NCBI GenBank assembly: GCA_023409835.1
Contig: JAEYQV010000058.1
Coordinates: 1 to 9,278, forward strand
From: Bacillota bacterium
GTDB lineage: Bacteria > Bacillota > Clostridia > Lachnospirales > Lachnospiraceae
Length of the DNA stretch: 9,278 bases
Direction: 5' to 3'
Position numbers and translations under genes: made by a program. The notes below the pieces were generated by a model. It searched no databases, was not told the origin of the DNA, and was given only the letters and a program-made list of their open reading frames with translations. Of the stretch, positions 1 to 6,411 are shown one piece after another. Each line of letters starts with the position of its first letter. Position 1 is the stretch's first letter.

Positions 1-120
1 ACCGCCGAAATAATAGCCGATGCCGCTCATCTGGCTGACCTTCTCCTCCAGGGTAAGTCCGGCAATCAATTCCTTCGCCCTATCCGTATAACTTAACCGG
101 CAGCTTCTGTCACACCTCAT
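1..120 (-). CDS. Glycoside hydrolase family 3 protein, N-terminal fragment
   Basis: Only the first 40 codons lie in the window; the gene continues past the left edge. The translation begins MRCDRSCRLSYTDRAKELIA and continues with a GLTLEEKVSQM motif at about residues 21-31. RAxELxxxLTLEEKVxQM is the characteristic opening of GH3 beta-glucosidases and beta-xylosidases, so an exo-acting glycosidase that trims oligosaccharides is likely. No signal peptide is seen, which suggests a cytoplasmic enzyme acting on imported oligosaccharides. The ATG at 120-118 is preceded by GGAGG (127-131) with a 6-nt gap, which fixes the start. The upstream AraC-type regulator stops 17 bp before this ATG and no terminator lies between, so the two are probably co-transcribed. 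The substrate cannot be told because the catalytic part is outside the window. Confidence 0.86.
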   Translation of the reverse strand, partial: MRCDRSCRLSYTDRAKELIAGLTLEEKVSQMSGIGYYFGG

Positions 121-137
121 ACCTCTCCTCCAGTATC

Positions 138-1058
138 CTAGATAAATTTCATCATTAAGCTGATTGCTTCCTTCATGCTGTAATCAATATATCCCTGTAC
201 CTGCTTATTTTCCTCCAACCCGGTTCCGCCTTGGCGGTATTCGTTCGGCGTCTTATTGAATTGATTCTTAAATATCCTGTAAAAGGTCTTATCCGTACCG
301 AAGCCGCATTCCTGTGCTATCATGGCGATGGACTTATCTGTCCGGGTTAGCATATGCAGGGTCTTCTCCAGCTTAATTGAAATGGTTAATTCCTTCAGGG
401 TCAGGTTCGTATGGGATTTTAAGAAGCGGTATAGGGTCTTGTCACTCATTCCGATATACCGGCAGAGCTCTTCCGCAAGATTCTCATCTAAAAATCTCTG
501 CTCTACGAATTCAATGATTCGAAGCAGGGTATTCGCTTCTTCCGCTGTTGTGTTCTTATCCGCATACTGTCTGATATCATACTGTGTATATTCGAAGATA
601 TCCGCCACCAGTGTATAGAGAAGGGCCTGAATCCGGTAATAGCTCAAAAGAGTATCTTCATAGCACCTTAACCCAATCCCGGCAGCCGTGCGGGTAAAGA
701 TCTCATAAGGCACCTTTGGCTTAACTACATCAGTAGAAGAATTGAGATAGAATTGATAGTTCTGATTCCGATCCTTCCTGTTTTCAAATAATTCCTGCTT
801 CATCTGAATAATCAGGCAGATATTATTCCCGTTCATTTCGCTGAGTCCATGAACGACCTTACTGTTAATCAGTACGATGTTACCTTCATTTATAATGCAG
901 GACTCCGGCCATAGCTTTAAGGAAACGGAACCCTTCAAAACTAAGATCAGCTCATAGTCGTAATGCCAATGGTAGCTGGACTGCCCGATAGACGTAACAA
1001 ATATCTTGGCAGGAAATTTGACACCATGTTCGATCGCTTCATAAATGTACGAATTCAT
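138..1058 (-). CDS. AraC-family transcriptional regulator with N-terminal cupin domain
   Basis: A 306-residue DNA-binding regulator, of usual length for the cupin-plus-AraC architecture. Residues about 20-90 form a cupin-like sensor with the HWHYDYELILVLKG motif (30-43) and a later VVHGLSE segment. Residues about 180-276 form the double helix-turn-helix: the first HTH is near LCRYIGMSDKTLYRFLK (198-214), the second near SIAMIAQECGFGTDKTFYRI (243-262), ending in the family hallmark FNKTPNEYRQ (267-276). The frame is open to a TTG at 1061, but ATG at 1058 is preferred because AAGGAGG (1064-1070) is then 5 nt away. A tail of about 30 residues extends beyond the usual end. The GH3 gene follows 17 bp downstream, so the regulator most likely senses a sugar and controls that glycosidase operon. 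The ligand is unknown. Confidence 0.95.
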   Translation of the reverse strand: MNSYIYEAIEHGVKFPAKIFVTSIGQSSYHWHYDYELILVLKGSVSLKLWPESCIINEGNIVLINSKVVHGLSEMNGNNICLIIQMKQELFENRKDRNQNYQFYLNSSTDVVKPKVPYEIFTRTAAGIGLRCYEDTLLSYYRIQALLYTLVADIFEYTQYDIRQYADKNTTAEEANTLLRIIEFVEQRFLDENLAEELCRYIGMSDKTLYRFLKSHTNLTLKELTISIKLEKTLHMLTRTDKSIAMIAQECGFGTDKTFYRIFKNQFNKTPNEYRQGGTGLEENKQVQGYIDYSMKEAISLMMKFI

Positions 1059-1106
1059 CAAAGCCTCCTTATCCTCAGTAACGCACCTCTGTATATGTCT
1101 GTTATT

Positions 1107-1135
1107 ATCTTACCATTTCTTACACCTTTTTTAAA
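1107..1135 (-). promoter_or_regulatory. Candidate promoter for the AraC-GH3 unit
   Basis: On the minus strand TTTAAA (1130-1135) and TAAGAT (1107-1112) are separated by exactly 17 nt, each matching the sigma-A consensus at four of six positions. It lies just downstream of the terminator of the preceding gene and about 50 nt upstream of the regulator's start, which is the expected place. Both boxes are weak, as would suit an activated or autoregulated promoter. No convincing operator was found. Confidence 0.4.
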
Positions 1136-1160
1136 GTTGTAAATTATATCGACCTATTAT

Positions 1161-1195
1161 AAAAGGGCTGCTGCTCGAAATATGGGCAGCCGCCC
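1161..1195 (-). terminator. Rho-independent terminator after the DUF3298-like gene
   Basis: Reading the minus strand, a GC-rich 10-bp stem (GGGCGGCTGC at 1186-1195 pairing with GCAGCAGCCC at 1165-1174, one mismatch) closes an 11-nt loop and is followed at once by TTTT (1161-1164). It begins 8 nt after the stop codon of the gene ending at 1204, so it ends that transcript and separates it from the AraC-GH3 unit. Confidence 0.82.
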
Positions 1196-1203
1196 GTCCG
1201 GAA

Positions 1204-2178
1204 TTATTGCTGTATGATATGTTCAACGGTCTGAGAAGCCGGGAGCAGATAGCTCTTAAGCTCATTGATATTCTTCTCGAACTCCACATGGTCTCCCAGA
1301 TAATTCGGTACCGATAGACTGATGCCCAATCTTCCCGGAGGAAGATAGCTGTAAATACCGAGATAATTCCCGGTTCCTATGATATCCGCAGTCTGAAAAC
1401 CAATCAGGAGCTCCCGGTCCGAAAGACTTTCCACATAAGCCCGCACTGCCTGATTAAATTCCTCATTTACCGGCTCAGTGGTTATGATATCCCAACTCCT
1501 GAAGTCCTCCACAAAAGCATTATTAATTCTTATGATATCACTTAGGCTCAGTCGCTTAGAGGCTGTCAGATTGATATTGGTGGTATAAGCCAGCTGGGTC
1601 GGATGAGCCACGAATTCCGGATGAAAGGCAGCCAGATAAAATAAACTGAAATTATGATCATCTGCCGACTTTATCTCATAGGTAATGCTAAGGAAGGTAA
1701 TGTCTGCTTTTTCCGGTGCAGCCGTAGGAGTTGGCAGCCCAAGCTCTGCCCCTTCCCGGGCAGCCGGCTCCGGAGTCGGTAAGGGATATGGTTGAAAGGA
1801 GTAGATATCCAGTATTTTTTGAAAATCCTTATCAATGATGCGATTCCAATCCGCCATCACCTCCACGGAGGCCCCTGAAACAAAATGCGGGTATACTGCG
1901 TCGATACCATCCTTATGATAGTGAATCTCCTGGAAGAGATATTGCTTCGTAGCAATACCTTTCTCCGAAGTATCCATCACTTCTCGAAAGCTTTCAGAGG
2001 AAATAAGACTCGTTAGCTCCGTATTGAACCAGCCCTTTGCTTCTCTCCAATACTCACCCTCGGTATAATGCTCGTACGAATCCGATACGGGCATTTCCTC
2101 TCCCTCGAACAGAAAATCAGCTGACGCCACGATGAGCGTCAGTATAAAAATAAGGCACAGATTCCTCCATCTTTTCAT
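1204..2178 (-). CDS. Secreted or membrane-anchored protein with RsiV/DUF3298-like domain
   Basis: A 324-residue envelope protein of unknown function. Residues 1-20 (MKRWRNLCLIFILTLIVASA) form a signal peptide or single membrane anchor; there is no lipobox cysteine at its end, so it is not a lipoprotein. Residues about 90-310 resemble the DUF4163/DUF3298 fold found in RsiV and PdaC-type proteins: YPHFVSG near 96-102, AHPTQLAYTTNINL at 191-204, then a SLSDIIRINNAF segment. A Pro/Thr/Ala/Glu-rich stretch (about 130-158) interrupts this domain. The same domain recurs in the lipoprotein at 6412-8655. The frame is open to a TTG at 2193, but ATG at 2178 is preferred: GGAG (2188-2191) is 9 nt away and lies inside the longer version. 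It is monocistronic, with its own terminator. In RsiV the domain binds lysozyme, but without a partner sigma gene an anti-sigma role is not supported here. Confidence 0.85.
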   Translation of the reverse strand: MKRWRNLCLIFILTLIVASADFLFEGEEMPVSDSYEHYTEGEYWREAKGWFNTELTSLISSESFREVMDTSEKGIATKQYLFQEIHYHKDGIDAVYPHFVSGASVEVMADWNRIIDKDFQKILDIYSFQPYPLPTPEPAAREGAELGLPTPTAAPEKADITFLSITYEIKSADDHNFSLFYLAAFHPEFVAHPTQLAYTTNINLTASKRLSLSDIIRINNAFVEDFRSWDIITTEPVNEEFNQAVRAYVESLSDRELLIGFQTADIIGTGNYLGIYSYLPPGRLGISLSVPNYLGDHVEFEKNINELKSYLLPASQTVEHIIQQ

Positions 2179-2313
2179 ACGACCGGGCTCCAAATAATCA
2201 GTTATTACATTTTATGCAGTCCGTCATTATATTTAGTATGAAAAACTTCTGTTCCTGTATAATGCTATTCCTGATAACCATAGCACCGCCGGAAGCTCAG
2301 CTTTTCTAATCAG

Positions 2314-2478
2314 TACTTGAAACAATTTTCGTGTTCTCGTAATTGAAACAATTTTCGTGTTCTCGTAATTGAAACAGTTTTCGTGTTTTCGTAATTGAAA
2401 CAATCTTTCGTGTTTTCGTAATTGGAATAATCATTTGTGTTCTCCATATTGGAATAATCTTTTGTGTTCTCCATATTG
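2314..2478. repeat. Tandem array of six 26-27 bp operator-like units
   Basis: Units begin at 2314, 2340, 2366, 2392, 2419 and about 2446, with a partial TATTG seventh at 2474-2478. The best-conserved parts are TTGAAAC (TTGGAAT in the last two) and GTGTTCTC or GTGTTTTC. Units 2 and 4 carry a clear dyad, ATTG-AAA-CAAT, and unit 2 extends it to AATTG-AAA-CAATT; it is degraded in the others. Two subfamilies exist: units 1-4 end in TCG, units 5-6 in CTCCA. The array stops exactly where the kinase -35 box begins. Tandem dyads next to a promoter suggest protein-binding sites, but simple slippage repeats cannot be excluded. There are no variable spacers, so this is not a CRISPR array. Confidence 0.95.
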
Positions 2479-2504
2479 CTTCTGCCGGATAATGCCATTA
2501 TAAT
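2476..2504 (+). promoter_or_regulatory. Sigma-A-type promoter of the ROK kinase gene
   Basis: TTGCTT (2476-2481) and a perfect TATAAT (2499-2504) are separated by the ideal 17 nt, 44 nt upstream of the kinase ATG. The first bases of the -35 box are the last bases of the tandem array, so any protein bound to the array would contact or block RNA polymerase. Confidence 0.8.
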
Positions 2505-2535
2505 GGGATAGATATAAACGAAAACTACAGATGAC

Positions 2536-2540
2536 GGAGG
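2536..2540 (+). promoter_or_regulatory. Ribosome binding site that fixes the kinase start
   Basis: GGAGG lies 8 nt before the ATG at 2549. An in-frame ATG at 2531 would place this site inside the coding sequence and has no Shine-Dalgarno of its own, so 2549 is the start. The family N-terminus MxxGxxEAGGTK then begins right at residue 1. Confidence 0.85.
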
Positions 2541-2548
2541 TAATAAGA

Positions 2549-3478
2549 ATGCTATATGGTGCCCTGGAAGCCGGCGGTACGAAGATGGTTCTGGCGATTG
2601 GTAATGAAAACGGAGAAATACTGGAGCAGCACAGTATTCCAACCGAGACCCCTGCTATAACCATGCCGCAAATCATAGAATATTTTAAGAATAAAGAAAT
2701 CGTAGCCATAGGAATCGGCTCCTTCGGTCCGGTAGATCCGGATCGTTCTTCCAAAACCTACGGATATATCACATCCACTCCGAAACTAGCTTGGGCGGAT
2801 TATAATATCGCCGGAGCACTTAAGTCAGCCTTAGGAGTCCCGGTCGGCTTTGATACCGATGTCAATGCTGCCGTCCTGGGGGAAGCCACTTGGGGTTGTA
2901 TCCGGGGATTAGCCTCCGGTATCTATATCACGGTAGGAACCGGAATCGGCGTCGGTGTCTATCTTAACGGTGCCCTGCTACACGGAATGCTGCATCCGGA
3001 GGCCGGACATATCCTGCTGTCCATGCATCCTAAGGATCCCTGGTATTCTCCGGATATCCTTGATTCTAAGTATGCTTCTCCTTCATCTAACTTCGGCGGA
3101 GTATGTCCTTATCATCCAAACTGCCTGGAGGGGTTAGCCTCCGGTCCCTCCCTTGAGAAACGATATCAAAAGAAGGCTCAGGAGTTAAAGGACAATCCGT
3201 TGGTCTGGGAAATTGAAGCATATTATCTGGCACAGGGAATCGTAAATTATATCCTGACACTATCTCCTCATAAAATCGTACTTGGCGGCGGGGTTATGAA
3301 TCAGGAACAGCTCTTCCCCCTCCTCCGTAAGCAGGTAAAAGAGCTGTTGAATGGTTACCTTAAGACCCCTCAGTTGGAAGACCTCCAGCATTATATCGTA
3401 CCCTCTTCCCTGGGCGGAAAGCAGGGCATTATGGGCTGTATCCAGCTGGCTAAGCTGGAAGCCGCATTATCCTTATGA
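2549..3478 (+). CDS. ROK-family fructokinase (YdhR/GmuE type)
   Basis: A 309-residue cytoplasmic sugar kinase that probably converts fructose (or a related hexose) to the 6-phosphate with ATP, feeding glycolysis. Family signatures appear in order: the phosphate-binding EAGGTK at 7-12, GIGSFGPVDPD at 55-65, DTDVNAAVLGE at 102-112 with the likely catalytic Asp at 104, ITVGTGIGVG at 127-136, and HPEAGH at 149-154. The CPYHPNCLEGLASGP motif (186-200) supplies the structural zinc ligands Cys186, His189 and Cys192 together with His154. Length and sequence fit the Bacillus YdhR/GmuE fructokinases, and all key residues are intact. It is the only plus-strand gene here and is transcribed alone, with no sugar transporter or hydrolase beside it, so its pathway cannot be told from context. 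No hairpin terminator follows; a second tandem repeat does. Confidence 0.93.
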   Translation: MLYGALEAGGTKMVLAIGNENGEILEQHSIPTETPAITMPQIIEYFKNKEIVAIGIGSFGPVDPDRSSKTYGYITSTPKLAWADYNIAGALKSALGVPVGFDTDVNAAVLGEATWGCIRGLASGIYITVGTGIGVGVYLNGALLHGMLHPEAGHILLSMHPKDPWYSPDILDSKYASPSSNFGGVCPYHPNCLEGLASGPSLEKRYQKKAQELKDNPLVWEIEAYYLAQGIVNYILTLSPHKIVLGGGVMNQEQLFPLLRKQVKELLNGYLKTPQLEDLQHYIVPSSLGGKQGIMGCIQLAKLEAALSL

Positions 3479-3621
3479 TATCATTGTTTATGTTGATGTC
3501 CTGATTTATTGTTATCATATCCATCGATGTTGATGTCCTAAATTGTTATTATCATGTCTATCGATGTTGACGTCCTGAATTGTTATCATTTCCCATCAAT
3601 ATTAACGTCCTGATTTACTTG
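3479..3621. repeat. Tandem array of four 34-37 bp units after the ROK kinase gene
   Basis: Units start at TATCAT at positions 3479, 3513, 3550 and 3584, giving periods of 34, 37 and 34 bp. The shared core is ATGTTGATGTCCTGAATTGT, with CATCGATG or ATCGAT in the middle units. The first unit starts right after the kinase stop codon. The fourth is the most diverged; it contains the aconitase stop codon (3602-3604) and the last few aconitase codons. It is unrelated in sequence to the array upstream of the kinase. There is no hairpin plus T-run of the kind expected for a terminator. Confidence 0.87.
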
Positions 3622-6367
3622 CACTTTGTTGATTTGCTACTACTTTGTTGATTTTCTGTCGTAAGACCATCCTAAGAATTCCGCCGTGACGGTAATAGTC
3701 GATATCCACTGCCGAATCAAAGCGTGCCAGCGCCTTAAACTCTATTTGTCTCCCATCTGAAGCCCTTGCCGTTACCTTAAGGATATCCCTGGGTTTCACG
3801 GACTCGTCAATCAGAATCTCAAAGCTCTCTTCACCAGACAGTCCCAGACTGTCAGCCGTCTGCCCCTCCAGATATTGCAGGGGCAGAATGCCCATCATCA
3901 CCAGGTTGGAGCGGTGGATGCGTTCGAAGCTCTCTGCCAGAACAGCCTTAACTCCCAGCAGACTCGGTCCCTTCGCTGCCCAGTCGCGGGAAGAGCCCAT
4001 ACCATAATCCTTACCTGCCAGCACAACTAATCCGGTTCCCTGTTGCTGATACCTCATGCTGGCATCAAAGATCGTCAGAAGCTCTCCGGTCGGCCAGTAG
4101 GTCGTAAAGCCGCCCTCTGTTCCCGGTGCCAGCTTGTTGCGAATCCGGATATTAGCGAAGGTTCCTCTCATCATGACCTCATGGTTTCCCCTTCTGGAAC
4201 CGTAGGTATTGAAATCCTTAGCTTCTGTTCCATGCTCCAGCAGATATTTTCCTGCCGGAGTATTCCTGCCGATTGCTCCGGCAGGGGAGATATGATCTGT
4301 GGTAACAGAATCTCCGAGCATAGCCAATACTCTTAAACCGGTTAAAGCTTTAAGATGCTCCGGTTCCTGCTCCATCCCCTTAAAGAACGGCGGATTCTGA
4401 ATATACGTAGAGGTCTCATCGAAGCCATAGCTGCTTCCCGTTCCAGCCTTGATGGAATTCCAAAGCTCATTATTTCCGTAGATGGATTGATATTCCCTTT
4501 GAAACAACTCAGGTTTCATGTACGTTCGGGACAGCTCGTCAATCTCCCGGTCGGAGGGCCAGATATCCTCAATGTAGACAGAATTACCTTCCCGGTCCTT
4601 ACCGATGGGCTCCTTCATCAGATCAATGTTCATGGTTCCGGCCAGAGCATAGGCAACGACCAGGGGCGGGGAGGCCAGATAATTTGCTTTTACCTGGGAA
4701 TGAATTCTGCCTTCAAAGTTACGGTTACCGGATAATACCGAGGCGACCAGCAGATCCTTCTCTGAAACAGCCCTGCTTACCGGCTCCGGAAGCGGACCGG
4801 AATTACCGATGCAGGTGGCACAGCCGTAACCGATTGTATGGAAGCCAAGCTGATCCAAATATGGCTGCAACCCGGCTGCCTTAAGATAAGCAGTTACTAC
4901 TCTGGAACCGGGTGCCAGTGAGGTCTTCACATGGGCAGGCACCGTAAGCCCCTTCTCGACTGCTTTCTTTGCCAACAATCCGGCACTGAACATTACACTC
5001 GGATTGGAGGTATTCGTGCAAGAGGTGATCGACGCGATTGCTACCGCTCCGGTCCTCATCGTACTTTCTCTGCCATCAGGGAGGACAACCCGCACTTCCT
5101 TTTGTAATTCGTCCTCCTTCAACCCATAGCCCTGATTACCAACGGGTGCCGTTAGGCTATTCAGAAAGGCCTGTTTCATAAGGCTGAGCGGGATCTGATC
5201 CTGCGGACGCTTCGGACCGGACAGAGCGGTCTCCACCGTTGATAAATCCAGTTCAATTATATCTGTATATACCGGTTCTTCCTTCTTATCGGAATAGAAC
5301 ATTCCATTCGCCTGCAGATAGGTTCTGATTAATTCAAGCTGTTCCTCAGACCTGCCGGTTAGTTTCAGGTAGTTTAAGGTTTCTTCGTCCACCGGGAAAA
5401 AACCACAGGTTGCACCGTATTCCGGAGCCATATTGGCAACCGTCGCCCGATCGGCCAGGGATAGCGAGTCCACCCCTTCCCCAAAATACTCAACGAATCT
5501 GCCCACCACTCCTCTTTGTCGGAGCAGCTGGGTTATCCTGAGAGCCAGATCCGTTGCGGTAGCACCCAGGGATAGACTGCCCGTAAGTCTTACACCTACC
5601 ACCTCCGGTACAGGGAAGTATGAGGGCTGCCCCAGCATACCGGCTTCAGCCTCAATACCGCCGACGCCCCAGCCAAGTACTCCGAGACCATTGATCATCG
5701 TTGTATGAGAATCCGTTCCGACCAAAGTATCGGGATAGATCAGACTCTTACCGTTGTCCTCCTTGACCTGGACTACCTTTGCAAGATATTCCAGATTCAC
5801 CTGATGGACGATACCGGTGGCCGGGGGAACAATCGTCAGATTACCGAAGGCATTTTGCGCCCATTTTAAGAAACGGTATCGCTCGCCGTTACGCTCAAAC
5901 TCCAGCCTCATATTCTCTGTCAACGCCTCCGGGCTGCCATAGCAGTCAACCTGTACGGAGTGATCAATAACCAGGTCCACTCCCACCTCAGGATTTATAA
6001 TTTGTAGTATACTTTCCCCATCCCCTCCGGTTGCTTTCAGCGCTGCTCTCATAGAAGCCAGATCCAATACCGCCGGTACCCCGGTAAAATCCTGAAGGAT
6101 TACTCTGGCAGGCTTAAAGGGTACCTCCTCCACACTTCCTCTTAAGGTTACCCAGTCCGCCAGACTATGAATATGCTCCTCGGTAATTACTCTCCCATCC
6201 CATTGGCGCAGTACCGACTCTAATAGTATTTTGATGGAATAAGGAAGCCGACGAATATCATAGCCCTCTCTCTCCAGAACGTTCAGATCATAATATTCAT
6301 AGACTTTGCTGCCTATTTGCAGCTGCTTTCTTGTAAGCTCTGTTATATGCTTCTTGTTCTTTGTCAT
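3602..6367 (-). CDS. acnA: Aconitate hydratase (aconitase A)
   Basis: Cytoplasmic aconitase interconverting citrate and isocitrate through a [4Fe-4S] cluster, a step in making 2-oxoglutarate and glutamate. The 921-residue length is usual for the AcnA/IRP family. Cluster ligands are Cys450 (SITSCTNTSNPS), Cys516 and Cys519 (GYGCATCIGNSGPL). Other signatures are DSHTTMINGLGVLGWGVGG (219-237), SVLSGNRNFEGRIH (543-556), GDSVTTDHISPAG (685-697), YGSRRGNHEVMMRGTFANIR (722-741) and GKDYGMGSSRDWAAKGP (785-801) in the C-terminal swivel domain. The family normally ends near YYRHGGILxxVLR (891-903); here about 18 extra polar residues follow, the last few encoded by the adjoining tandem repeat. The start ATG has GAGGTG a few nt upstream. 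It lies 44 bp after the lipoprotein gene with no terminator between, so they probably share a transcript. No citrate synthase or isocitrate dehydrogenase gene is nearby. Confidence 0.98.
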   Translation of the reverse strand: MTKNKKHITELTRKQLQIGSKVYEYYDLNVLEREGYDIRRLPYSIKILLESVLRQWDGRVITEEHIHSLADWVTLRGSVEEVPFKPARVILQDFTGVPAVLDLASMRAALKATGGDGESILQIINPEVGVDLVIDHSVQVDCYGSPEALTENMRLEFERNGERYRFLKWAQNAFGNLTIVPPATGIVHQVNLEYLAKVVQVKEDNGKSLIYPDTLVGTDSHTTMINGLGVLGWGVGGIEAEAGMLGQPSYFPVPEVVGVRLTGSLSLGATATDLALRITQLLRQRGVVGRFVEYFGEGVDSLSLADRATVANMAPEYGATCGFFPVDEETLNYLKLTGRSEEQLELIRTYLQANGMFYSDKKEEPVYTDIIELDLSTVETALSGPKRPQDQIPLSLMKQAFLNSLTAPVGNQGYGLKEDELQKEVRVVLPDGRESTMRTGAVAIASITSCTNTSNPSVMFSAGLLAKKAVEKGLTVPAHVKTSLAPGSRVVTAYLKAAGLQPYLDQLGFHTIGYGCATCIGNSGPLPEPVSRAVSEKDLLVASVLSGNRNFEGRIHSQVKANYLASPPLVVAYALAGTMNIDLMKEPIGKDREGNSVYIEDIWPSDREIDELSRTYMKPELFQREYQSIYGNNELWNSIKAGTGSSYGFDETSTYIQNPPFFKGMEQEPEHLKALTGLRVLAMLGDSVTTDHISPAGAIGRNTPAGKYLLEHGTEAKDFNTYGSRRGNHEVMMRGTFANIRIRNKLAPGTEGGFTTYWPTGELLTIFDASMRYQQQGTGLVVLAGKDYGMGSSRDWAAKGPSLLGVKAVLAESFERIHRSNLVMMGILPLQYLEGQTADSLGLSGEESFEILIDESVKPRDILKVTARASDGRQIEFKALARFDSAVDIDYYRHGGILRMVLRQKINKVVANQQSASKSGR

Positions 6368-6411
6368 CTCATCACCTCTTGCGACTTTCTCTGGAATACT
6401 CCAATCCTGGT

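Larger units (their letters stand above)
2179..2548. other. Divergent intergenic region between the DUF3298-like gene and the ROK kinase
   Basis: A 370-bp non-coding gap between divergent start codons. It holds the 26-27 bp tandem array (2314-2478), the kinase promoter (2476-2504) and its ribosome binding site. For the minus-strand gene the best -10 candidate is TATAAT at 2226-2231, about 50 nt upstream of its ATG, but no good -35 box lies 16-18 nt further up, so that promoter is only tentative. Nothing else was recognised between 2232 and 2313. Confidence 0.7.

Noticed and set aside
1059..1061. TTG start three bases upstream for the AraC regulator
   Set aside because: It would leave only 2 nt between AAGGAGG and the start codon; the ATG at 1058 has a better gap.
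2191..2193. TTG start for the DUF3298-like gene, adding five residues
   Set aside because: It overlaps the GGAG that serves the ATG at 2178 and has no ribosome binding site of its own.
2310..2642. Minus-strand frame with a nine-residue repeat (NMENTKDYS-like) across the tandem array
   Set aside because: It has no ribosome binding site, starts inside the kinase gene on the opposite strand, and the 26-bp units throw the repeat out of frame. It is treated as a by-product of the DNA repeat.
2314..3621. Either tandem array as a CRISPR array
   Set aside because: The units are contiguous and similar along their whole length, with no unique spacers and no cas genes nearby.
4043..5970. Several plus-strand frames of 60-126 codons inside the aconitase gene
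   Set aside because: They are antisense to an intact, highly conserved gene, lack ribosome binding sites and resemble no protein family.
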